Below are positions 1 to 8,349 of a stretch of 49,097 nucleotides of DNA, piece by piece. The notes under the pieces were generated by a model. The model was not told the origin of the DNA. It did no database searches and saw nothing but the letters and a program-made list of their open reading frames with translations. The DNA lies in the NCBI GenBank assembly GCA_902629465.1, contig CACOQX010000005.1, forward strand, positions 1 to 49,097, read 5' to 3'. The stretch's first letter is position 1, and each line of letters begins with the position of its first letter. Position numbers and translations under genes: made by a program. The stretch comes from an uncultured SAR86 cluster bacterium (GTDB lineage: Bacteria > Pseudomonadota > Gammaproteobacteria > Magnimaribacterales > AG-339-G14).

Positions 1-291
1 AAATATCTGAGTTGTAAGTGTGCCGAACAACACATCGGAAAAGAATTTTATGGAGAAGTTGTGGCGGTATTGGAATTTGGCGTATTTGTGCATATCGATG
101 GACTTAATATTGAAGGGTTTTGTCATATAAAAAATCTCAAAAGATCACCTTATTATGTTCATGATGCAACAGCTCATTCTCTTACTTCAGCAAATAAAAA
201 TAATGTTTACGCCTTGGGTGATAAATTTAAAATTAAAATAAAATCTGTGGAAACTTCTAGAAAAAGGATAGATTTGAAAGTTCTAAATTAG
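1..291 (+). CDS. rnr: Ribonuclease R, C-terminal fragment (S1 domain), truncated by window edge
   Basis: Frame 1 is open from base 1 (KYLSCKCAEQHIGKEFYGEVVAVLEFGVFVHIDGLNIEGFCHI...), S1-domain like; lies directly upstream of rlmB as in rnr-rlmB. Confidence 0.85.
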   Translation, partial: KYLSCKCAEQHIGKEFYGEVVAVLEFGVFVHIDGLNIEGFCHIKNLKRSPYYVHDATAHSLTSANKNNVYALGDKFKIKIKSVETSRKRIDLKVLN

Positions 292-293
292 AT

Positions 294-992
294 ATGAAAA
301 AGTTGGAAACTATTGATCAAAACTTCATCAAAACTTTACTTGATAACCTTCCTCAAAATATTGAAGAGCTTTCTGTTCCAAAAGATAAAAATAATAAAAA
401 AACTTTGAAATTGATTTCACTTGCTGAGGAAAAAAATTTACCTATCTCATTTAATAAAGATAAAAAACTATCAGCTACTTTCAAACCATCTCAAATTAAA
501 GATATTAATTTTTTAGAAAAATTGATAAGTCAGAAAGAGAATTCACTTCTACTGATTTTGGATCATGTTATGGATCCACAAAATGTAGGTTCCATATTAA
601 GAACTGCTTTGGCTGCAAATGTAGATGCGGTAATAGTCAGCAAAAATAGAGCATGTCATCTTACCGAAACAGTAAGAAAGGTTTCAAAAGGTGCATCAGA
701 AATAATACCTTTTGTTATTGTTAATAACATCAAGTATCTACTAAAAAATCTTAAAACCTTAAATTTTAATATTCTCGGATGCGACGGTACTGCTAAAAAA
801 AAATATTACGAGTGTGACTATAATTTACCTACGGCTATTATAATGGGATCCGAAGGTGACGGCATAAAACCAAATCTAAAAAAAGATATAGACGAAATGA
901 TAAGAATTCCCATGAATGAGCAGATAGAAAGTCTTAACGTATCCAATGCTTGTTCTGTTATCCTATTTGAAGCAAGAAAACAAAGAATCTAG
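294..992 (+). CDS. rlmB: 23S rRNA (guanosine-2'-O-)-methyltransferase RlmB / SpoU (TrmH) family
   Basis: LLILDHVMDPQNVGSILRTA, IIMGSEGDGI and IPMNEQIESLNVSNACSVILFEARKQR SpoU motifs. Confidence 0.88.
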   Translation: MKKLETIDQNFIKTLLDNLPQNIEELSVPKDKNNKKTLKLISLAEEKNLPISFNKDKKLSATFKPSQIKDINFLEKLISQKENSLLLILDHVMDPQNVGSILRTALAANVDAVIVSKNRACHLTETVRKVSKGASEIIPFVIVNNIKYLLKNLKTLNFNILGCDGTAKKKYYECDYNLPTAIIMGSEGDGIKPNLKKDIDEMIRIPMNEQIESLNVSNACSVILFEARKQRI

Positions 993-997
993 AAGTA

Positions 998-1918
998 ATG
1001 TTGGTACAAAGAACACTTACAAACCCAATAAAAGCGACAGGAATTGGTGTACATTCAGGAAGAAAAATTGTTATTAATCTTCTTCCAGCAGAGGAGGATC
1101 AAGGTATTGTTTTCAAAAGAGTGGATTTAGAACCCCATGTTGAAATCAAAGCAGTTGTAGAAAATGTTGGTCCCACTACTCTGGCAACAACACTTAAATT
1201 TGGTGATATAGAAATTGCTACTGTAGAACACTTGATGTCTGCTTTCGCTGGGCTTGGTATAGATAATGTGACTGTGGAAATAAACGATAGGGAAGTACCA
1301 ATTATGGATGGAAGTGCAAGTCCTTTTGTTTTTTTGATTCAATCAGCGGGAATCAAAGAACAAACGAAGCCAAAAAAATTTATAAAAATTAAAAAAGAAG
1401 TTTCGATATTTACAGATAATGGTGCTTGGGCAAAACTTTCTCCCTACGATGGTTTCAAAGTGACTCATTCGCTTGTTTATGATGACGAAGTCAGAAAAGG
1501 TTTATCAAGAACTACAACGATTGACTTTAACTCAACAACTTATCTAAAGGAAATAGCCAGGTCTAGAACTTATGGCTTCATGGAAGACCTTGAAGCAGCA
1601 AAAAAAAATTCTCTTTCGCTCGGAGCTAGTCAAAAAAATGCCATTGCCATTAAAGATGATGAAGTTCTTAATGAAGAGGGTTTGCGATCTAAAGATGAAT
1701 TGGTAAAGCACAAAATTTTAGATGTTATTGGTGACTTGTACTTGTTACAGCATAATCTAATTGGAGAATTTGAAGGTTATAAATCTGGACATACACAAAA
1801 CAATTTACTTTTAAGAAGATTAATTGAAGTGCCAGATTCTTGGGAGCTAATCTCTTCAGAAGGAGATAATCCAATTATTGATTACATAGAACCAATTATT
1901 GACCCTAGTCTTGGATAA
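998..1918 (+). CDS. lpxC: UDP-3-O-acyl-N-acetylglucosamine deacetylase
   Basis: QRTLTNPIKATGIGVHSG, TVEHLMSAFAGLGIDN, VKHKILDVIGDLYLL, KSGHTQNNLL motifs. Confidence 0.97.
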   Translation: MLVQRTLTNPIKATGIGVHSGRKIVINLLPAEEDQGIVFKRVDLEPHVEIKAVVENVGPTTLATTLKFGDIEIATVEHLMSAFAGLGIDNVTVEINDREVPIMDGSASPFVFLIQSAGIKEQTKPKKFIKIKKEVSIFTDNGAWAKLSPYDGFKVTHSLVYDDEVRKGLSRTTTIDFNSTTYLKEIARSRTYGFMEDLEAAKKNSLSLGASQKNAIAIKDDEVLNEEGLRSKDELVKHKILDVIGDLYLLQHNLIGEFEGYKSGHTQNNLLLRRLIEVPDSWELISSEGDNPIIDYIEPIIDPSLG

Positions 1919-1920
1919 AA

Positions 1921-4554
1921 ATGTCACTTTTGTCATTCTTATTTGGGAGCAAAGATAAACGAGTTTTACGTAAACTTGAAAGCGTTGTTAATTCAATAAA
2001 TGATTTAGAACAAAATTTCGATTCTTTAACGGACGAAGAGCTAAAAAATACCACCATCAAATTAAAAGCAAGACTTTCCGAAGGCTCAAGCTTAGAAGTA
2101 CTTTTGCCAGAGGCATTTGCGGCAGTTAGACAGTCAAGTAAAAGATTTTTAAAACTTCGTCACTATGATTGTCAATTAATTGGCGGTGCTATTTTAAATC
2201 AAGGCATGATTGCTGAAATGGCAACGGGAGAAGGAAAGACATTGGTTGCAACCCTACCCTGTTATCTCAATGCGCTTACTGGAAAAAGTGTCATCGTAGT
2301 TACTGCAAATGAATACCTAGCCAAAAGAGATGCAAATTGGATGGCTCCAATTTTTGAGGGCTTGGGAATGAATGTTGGATATATCACTCCAGAACTTAAT
2401 CCTTTAGAGAAAAAAGAAAACTATGCCAAAGATGTCGTTTATGCCACAAACAACGAGCTAGGTTTTGACTACCTTAGAGACAATATGGTTTTAAGAGAGG
2501 AAGATCGTCTTCAAAGAGATCCTTATTTTGTGGTGGTAGACGAAGTGGATTCGATTTTAATCGATGAAGCCAGAACTCCTCTAATAATAAGTGGCGTTGC
2601 AGAAGATAATGGGCCTCTCTACAAAAAGCTAAAGCCGGTCGCAAAAAGTCTCACTGAGGAAGAGTTTGATTTTGAAAAAGAAGAAGTCGTAAAAGCAGGA
2701 GACTTTACTATAGATTTACAATCCAGATCGGTTGAAATTACCGAAAATGGGCATGAAAAAATAGAAAATTATCTCAAGCAAAATAACCTCCTCGAGGATT
2801 CTGTGAGTCTCTATGCCAGTGAAAACTTAAAACTTCTGAATATGGTTCAAGCTCTTGTTAGGGCTGAAACTCTGTTTGAAAAAAATACTGATTACATAGT
2901 TCAAAATGGAAAAGTCATCTTAATTGATACGAATTCAGGTCGAGCGATGCCAGGCAGAAGACTTTCTGATGGAGTGCATCAAGCTTTAGAATTAAAGGAA
3001 AATCTGGACATTCAAGTTGAAAGTCAAACACTCGCATCTACTACTTTTCAAAACTTCTTTAGAATGTTTGAGAAGCTATCAGGAATGACAGGAACTGCAA
3101 AAACTGAGGCTAGAGAATTTGACGAAATTTACTCCTTGGAGGCAATTTCTATTCCCACAAATCTTCCAATGGTTAGAGAAGACAAAAACGATAAAATTTA
3201 TCTCACAGAGGAAGAAAAAAATGATGCCATCATCGATGAGATAAAGACTTACCACGAAAAAGGCAATCCCATTCTTGTTGGCACCATATCTGTTGAAAAC
3301 TCTGAAGTTTTATCAAAAAAACTGGATACGTTAAATATTCCTCATCGTGTTTTAAACGCCAAACAAAATCAACAAGAGGCAGAAATAATTTCTCAAGCTG
3401 GAAAAGAAAAAGCTGTGACTATAGCTACAAATATGGCTGGAAGAGGAACAGATATTGTCCTTGGAGGGTTCCCTGAATCTGAAACAGCCAGAAAGGAAAT
3501 TGTTGAATTGGGAGGATTGCATGTCATCGGTACCGAAAGACATGAGTCTCGAAGAATTGATAACCAACTTAGAGGAAGGTCAGGACGGCAAGGTGACCCC
3601 GGTTCTTCCCAGTTTTTCTTATCACTCGATGATGGCTTGCTAAAAATATTTGCTCCTGACCGAATGAAAGCTCTTATGCAATCCTTTGGTGGAATGAAAA
3701 AAGGAGAATCAATAGAACATAAGATGTTAACCAATTCTATAGAACGAGCACAACGGCGAGTTGAAGGCAGGAATTTTGATATACGGAAAAGAATTCTAGA
3801 ATTTGACGACGTCTTGAATGAACAAAGGCAGGTAATTTATAAGCAACGAAAGGAAATATTAGAAGATAAAGATTTAGACGACTTAATTTCAAATATGCGA
3901 GCTGATGTTTTGAGCTCGACTTTTGAAGCTCATATTCCTGAATATGAAATAGAAACCAATTGGAAAGTTGATGAACTAACAAACATCTTAGAATCTGAAT
4001 TTAATCTGCAATTTAATTTAAAAGCTGAATTAGAAAATAGTGAATCCAACACGCAAGAAGTGTTGAATAAGCTTTTGGATTTTGCTGACGAAATTTACTT
4101 AGAAAAAAGAAACAAATTTCCAAGCGTTTATTCTCAATTGGAAAATCAAATCATCCTGCAGGTCATTGATCAAAGTTGGAAGAATCATATCAATCAACTT
4201 GATTCGCTTAGACAAAACATTGGGTTTCGAAGTTATGCAGGAAAAGATCCGCGTCTTGAATACAAAAGAGAAGCGTTTGAGATGTTTGAACAACTTCTTG
4301 AAACAATAAAAAAGGAATCTACAAGATTCCTCTGTCGTGTTGAAGTAAAACCTGAAGACGAACAAGAAATTGAAAAGATGAAATCTAGAGAGGTCTTAGA
4401 AAAAACTAAAACAGTGCATGAAAATTCTCCATCAGCATTTATGGATAACTCTGTGTCTAACCAACAAGCATCTAATAACGATCAACCAGTAGAGGGAAAT
4501 AGACGTTTAAGAAGACTGCAAGCAAAAGCTAACAGAAAAAAGAAAAAAAGATAA
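1921..4554 (+). CDS. secA: Preprotein translocase ATPase SecA (no C-terminal Cys-rich zinc domain)
   Basis: MAEMATGEGKTLVA Walker A, VVDEVDSILIDEARTPLIISG, TNMAGRGTDIVLGG; 877 aa. Confidence 0.98.
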   Translation: MSLLSFLFGSKDKRVLRKLESVVNSINDLEQNFDSLTDEELKNTTIKLKARLSEGSSLEVLLPEAFAAVRQSSKRFLKLRHYDCQLIGGAILNQGMIAEMATGEGKTLVATLPCYLNALTGKSVIVVTANEYLAKRDANWMAPIFEGLGMNVGYITPELNPLEKKENYAKDVVYATNNELGFDYLRDNMVLREEDRLQRDPYFVVVDEVDSILIDEARTPLIISGVAEDNGPLYKKLKPVAKSLTEEEFDFEKEEVVKAGDFTIDLQSRSVEITENGHEKIENYLKQNNLLEDSVSLYASENLKLLNMVQALVRAETLFEKNTDYIVQNGKVILIDTNSGRAMPGRRLSDGVHQALELKENLDIQVESQTLASTTFQNFFRMFEKLSGMTGTAKTEAREFDEIYSLEAISIPTNLPMVREDKNDKIYLTEEEKNDAIIDEIKTYHEKGNPILVGTISVENSEVLSKKLDTLNIPHRVLNAKQNQQEAEIISQAGKEKAVTIATNMAGRGTDIVLGGFPESETARKEIVELGGLHVIGTERHESRRIDNQLRGRSGRQGDPGSSQFFLSLDDGLLKIFAPDRMKALMQSFGGMKKGESIEHKMLTNSIERAQRRVEGRNFDIRKRILEFDDVLNEQRQVIYKQRKEILEDKDLDDLISNMRADVLSSTFEAHIPEYEIETNWKVDELTNILESEFNLQFNLKAELENSESNTQEVLNKLLDFADEIYLEKRNKFPSVYSQLENQIILQVIDQSWKNHINQLDSLRQNIGFRSYAGKDPRLEYKREAFEMFEQLLETIKKESTRFLCRVEVKPEDEQEIEKMKSREVLEKTKTVHENSPSAFMDNSVSNQQASNNDQPVEGNRRLRRLQAKANRKKKKR

Positions 4555-5729
4555 TGTTGAAAGATATTAAAATTGGTTGTGCATCCTCCAAGACGAAGTA
4601 TGGAAGTAGATTGGACACCTCAATAGTAAAACTTGAGAAAGAGGCAATTTGGTCTGGCTTGTTTACCTCAAATAAGTTTAAGTCTGCACCGGTTGAAATA
4701 TGTTTGGAAAAAATTAATAAAAATATTGCAGAACCAAAGGTCTTGATGGTCAATGCTGGAAATGCAAATGCTGCAACTGGCAAGAAAGGAAAAAAAGACT
4801 CTGAAAAACTCATTGAGGATGTTTCCTCTTCACTAAATGTATCCAGAGACAATATCCTCCCCTTTTCTACTGGCGTGGTAGGAGAATTGCTGGACACTAA
4901 AAAGCTTGCTCAAGCGTTTAAAAAATGTACTAAACAGTTAGGTAAAAATTCTTGGGAAGACTTTGCTAATGCAATAATGACTACAGACACTCGACATAAA
5001 GTAGTAAAAAAGGAATTTAAACTAGGGAATCAAAAAATTAATGTAATTGGAGTTGCAAAAGGAGTCGGGATGATTGAACCGAATATGGCAACTACCCTGA
5101 GTTTTATTTTTACGGATCTAAAACTTTCAAAAATTCAATTGAAGAAATTACACAGTGATATTTGCGATCAAACATTTAATGCCATCTCAATTGATGGAGA
5201 TCAATCTCCGAGTGATTCAAGTATTTTTGCAACAACCTCCGAGAAAAAAAGTGACTTTAAGAAATATCACAAAAAAATTAAGAATAATTTTTTTGAGGTC
5301 TTTAGAGAATTAGCTGAAAAGATGGTTTTAGATGGAGAAGGTGCTACCAAACTCATTAAAATTAAAGTTTCGGGATTAAGCTCTTATAAAGCTTCTAAGA
5401 AAGTTGCTTTAAAAGTTGCAAACTCTCCTCTGGTTAAAACAGCCGCATACGGTGAAGATCCCAATTGGGGCAGAATTATTACTGCTGCAGGAAATGCCGA
5501 TGAAAAAGAGTTTGACATGAAAAATCTATCACTAAAAATTGGAGGTCATCCTGTTCTAGTCAATGGAAATCTAAGTCCAAAATATAACGAAGCAAAAGGC
5601 AAAAAAGAATTCAGAAAAAAAACAATCAATATCGAAATCAATCTTGGAAAATCTAAACAATCGGCACTTGTCATGACATCAGACCTATCCCCAGAGTACA
5701 TATCAATCAATAGTGATTACAGAAGCTAG
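4554..5729 (+). CDS. argJ: Bifunctional glutamate N-acetyltransferase / ornithine acetyltransferase
   Basis: VMVNAGNANAATG, KGVGMIEPNMATTLSFIFTD autocleavage region, YGEDPNWGRIITAAG; start overlaps secA stop. Confidence 0.96.
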   Translation: MLKDIKIGCASSKTKYGSRLDTSIVKLEKEAIWSGLFTSNKFKSAPVEICLEKINKNIAEPKVLMVNAGNANAATGKKGKKDSEKLIEDVSSSLNVSRDNILPFSTGVVGELLDTKKLAQAFKKCTKQLGKNSWEDFANAIMTTDTRHKVVKKEFKLGNQKINVIGVAKGVGMIEPNMATTLSFIFTDLKLSKIQLKKLHSDICDQTFNAISIDGDQSPSDSSIFATTSEKKSDFKKYHKKIKNNFFEVFRELAEKMVLDGEGATKLIKIKVSGLSSYKASKKVALKVANSPLVKTAAYGEDPNWGRIITAAGNADEKEFDMKNLSLKIGGHPVLVNGNLSPKYNEAKGKKEFRKKTINIEINLGKSKQSALVMTSDLSPEYISINSDYRS

Positions 5730-6228
5730 TTTTATTCCAATAACTCCAAAAAAAATTCCAGAAAACTTTTTTTCTCTGATTGAAAAACTATCTGATACTT
5801 CAAATTACTTGATCTACAGGGTGGATGTAATCGATTTTTCATCAGAGCATTGGAATAAAACCAAAGAAATTTATGAAAATAAGGGAGGCAAAGTAATTTT
5901 GAATTCAGGCTTGGAAAAAAATATTTCCGATCATGAAAGCCTACATCTAACCTCTAGAGATTTGATAGAAACAAATCAGTTGAGTTCCTCTTTGACAGGT
6001 GCCTCATGTCATAATAAAAAAGAAGTTATTAAAGCTGCACAACTTGGGCTGGATTATATATTTATCTCTCCAATAAAAGATGTTGTTAATAAAAATCCTG
6101 CACTGGGCTGGGAGAAATTTTCTAAACTGGCCAAGCTATTTCCAGGACCTAGTTTTGCTTTAGGAGGTTTAAAACAAGAAGACCTTACAATTGCAAAAAA
6201 AATGGTGCTCAAGGTATTGCAGGTATAA
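5713..6228 (+). CDS. Thiamine-phosphate-synthase-like (ThiE/TenI family) domain protein, no Nudix domain
   Basis: 171 aa; LTGASCHNKKEVIKAAQLGLDYIFISPI...PALGWEKFSKLAKLFPGPSFALGGL resembles the ThiE-like half of MutT-ThiE fusion proteins; GTG start overlapping argJ. Confidence 0.7.
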   Translation: MITEASFIPITPKKIPENFFSLIEKLSDTSNYLIYRVDVIDFSSEHWNKTKEIYENKGGKVILNSGLEKNISDHESLHLTSRDLIETNQLSSSLTGASCHNKKEVIKAAQLGLDYIFISPIKDVVNKNPALGWEKFSKLAKLFPGPSFALGGLKQEDLTIAKKMVLKVLQV

Positions 6229-6238
6229 GTGGATTTTT

Positions 6239-6391
6239 TCAATCTTCTGAATGAGATAAGTCCGAAGAAATAACATTTCTTTCGTTAAGCCAATCTGACA
6301 GGTCCAGGGAGCGGCATCTTTCTGAGCAGAAAGGTCTAAATTTTTTATCAGCACTTTCTGAAATTTCTTCTTTACAACTTGGACATTTCAT
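6239..6391 (-). CDS. yacG: DNA gyrase inhibitor / zinc-binding protein YacG (50 aa, absent from supplied ORF track)
   Basis: Reverse strand reads MKCPSCKEEISESADKKFRPFCSERCRSLDLSDWLNERNVISSDLSHSED*; CxxC...CxxxC zinc motif; ATGA overlap with coaE stop. Confidence 0.93.
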   Translation of the reverse strand: MKCPSCKEEISESADKKFRPFCSERCRSLDLSDWLNERNVISSDLSHSED

Positions 6392-6987
6392 TTGGTTTCA
6401 ATTTGAGTAATTATTTTTTGATGTAATTCTGTTACAGCTTTTTTTAAATCATTTAAAGTATTTTCGTTTTCTATGATATGAGTTGCTAATCTGAGTCTTT
6501 CAGAACGATTGATTTGCGAAAGAATAATAGTTCTCACTTGTTCTTCAGGAACATCGTCTCGCGTCTTTGTTCTTAAGATTTGTGTTTCCTCAGATACGTC
6601 AATAACAAGTACTTCATCGCAATAATCCGACTGTTTAGTTTCGAACAACAATGGCGAGGCAAGGATTGTATACTTTGAAGAAGATGATTTTAATTCCTCT
6701 TTAATTAAATCCGCTATAAGAGGATGAAGTAAATTTTCTAACCAATCTTTTTCTTCTTCTTTTTCAAATATTATTTCTCTTAATTTTTTTCTATCCAGTT
6801 CGCCTGAAGCAAGAAGAATTTTAGAACCATATCTTTTTTCTATTTCAAACAGGCCTACTTCTCCTTTTTGAACGGGGACTCTAGATAGAACATCGGCATC
6901 GACAATTTTAATTCCCAGAGATGAAAAAATATCAGTTGCTGCTGATTTGCCAGACCCAATTCCACCTGTTACGCCCAAAACAAACAT
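6388..6987 (-). CDS. coaE: Dephospho-CoA kinase
   Basis: MFVLGVTGGIGSGKSAATDIFSSLGIKIVDADVLSR P-loop and CoaE signature. Confidence 0.95.
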   Translation of the reverse strand: MFVLGVTGGIGSGKSAATDIFSSLGIKIVDADVLSRVPVQKGEVGLFEIEKRYGSKILLASGELDRKKLREIIFEKEEEKDWLENLLHPLIADLIKEELKSSSSKYTILASPLLFETKQSDYCDEVLVIDVSEETQILRTKTRDDVPEEQVRTIILSQINRSERLRLATHIIENENTLNDLKKAVTELHQKIITQIETK

Positions 6988-7017
6988 TTTTTATATTTTT
7001 TTTAAAAATCCTATACT

Positions 7018-8349
7018 ATGGTAATTCTTTCACAATATCCTATAAGTATGAATCCATATAGACTTCTTTTTTTTCTGACTGTATTAAATCTTCTCAATAT
7101 TACAGATAGACAATTAATCGCAAGTTTTGCCAACTACATTGTTCCAGAACTGGAGCTTACAGGTTGGCAATTTGGACTACTTACCTCTTTAGCTTTTATT
7201 TTCTTTTACTCAATAATGGGTCTGTTCATGGGAGCTCTAGCTGATCGTGTAAATAGATCTAAGTTGATTGCTTTTGGAGTAGTGCTTTGGAGTGTTTTTA
7301 CAATGGCCTCAGGTGCAGCAAAAGGATTTATTACTTTAGCTCTGCCGAGAATGTTTATTGGTGTCGGTGAATCAATTATAACCCCAACCTCAATGTCTCT
7401 CTTGGGCGATGCCTTCCCACCAAAAAGGATGGGTTTTGCTGCTGGATTTTATTACTTAGGAGTTCCTTTGGGCGTTGCGATAAGTCTTTTATTGGTTGGA
7501 TTTGTTGCGGATATAAAATCTCCAATTTTTTTAGAAGGCTTACTAGGAGAAACGATTGGGTGGCGTGGATGTTTTTATATGTTAGGAATCCTAGGTGTCT
7601 TTTTAGGACTTTGCATGTTGCTCTTTAAAGATAAAAAAAGAGTTGAAAGTCAAAATTTAATCGAAGCCCAAGAAGAAAAACTATCTTTCTCGGAAGTAAT
7701 GACAATCTTGGTTAATGCTTTAAAAAAATCACCTGCTCTAACGCTCACCATTTCTGGAGGGGTTTTCTACCATATTATTCTTGGTGCAGCCGCCTTTGAG
7801 CAAATATGGTTGGTTGAGGAAAGAGGTTTTGATAGAAGTGTAATCGCTCAAATATCTGGAATTATCGCTGTCTTTGCGGGACTGGCCGGAGTTTTGTTTG
7901 GTGGGCTAGTGAGTGACTGGTGGTTAGAGAAAACAAATCAAGGTAGACCAATTTTCTTATTTTGGTTATCTCTTATTTTGTTACCAATAGGAGTAATCTA
8001 TAGATTTGTGGAACCAACGACGGTAATTTTTTGGGTTGGTGTAGTCGTTGGTTATTTTCAGTTGGGATGTTTTTATGGTCCCACTTTTTCTACTGTTCAA
8101 GAGCTAGTTCCGGAGAAAATTAGAGCGACAATCGTTGCGTTCTATATTCTTTGTATAAACTTAATTGGTCTTACTATCGGTTCCCTAGGAGCTGGAATTC
8201 TTATTGATTTAACCAAAGGCGCCATTGCAGAGCCTTATACCTGGGCTTTATTAATCTTTGGTTTTATTGGATCACTGGCTATCCCATGCTATTACTTTGC
8301 AGGGCGAAGATATGCACAAGATAAAGCTAATCTGGAAATTTCAGTTTAG
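7018..8349 (+). CDS. Major facilitator superfamily transporter
   Basis: 443 aa with about 12 hydrophobic segments; GLFMGALADRVNRSKLIAFGVVLWS motif. Confidence 0.88.
   Translation: MVILSQYPISMNPYRLLFFLTVLNLLNITDRQLIASFANYIVPELELTGWQFGLLTSLAFIFFYSIMGLFMGALADRVNRSKLIAFGVVLWSVFTMASGAAKGFITLALPRMFIGVGESIITPTSMSLLGDAFPPKRMGFAAGFYYLGVPLGVAISLLLVGFVADIKSPIFLEGLLGETIGWRGCFYMLGILGVFLGLCMLLFKDKKRVESQNLIEAQEEKLSFSEVMTILVNALKKSPALTLTISGGVFYHIILGAAAFEQIWLVEERGFDRSVIAQISGIIAVFAGLAGVLFGGLVSDWWLEKTNQGRPIFLFWLSLILLPIGVIYRFVEPTTVIFWVGVVVGYFQLGCFYGPTFSTVQELVPEKIRATIVAFYILCINLIGLTIGSLGAGILIDLTKGAIAEPYTWALLIFGFIGSLAIPCYYFAGRRYAQDKANLEISV

Noticed and set aside
3393-3734. 113-aa ORF antisense to secA (and other antisense secA ORFs at 3352-3567, 3737-3982, 4099-4365)
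   Set aside because: Fully inside a strongly conserved SecA coding region, no recognisable domain; typical shadow ORFs
4529-4897. 122-aa minus ORF across the secA/argJ junction
   Set aside because: Antisense to argJ, low-complexity Ser/Phe composition, no start context
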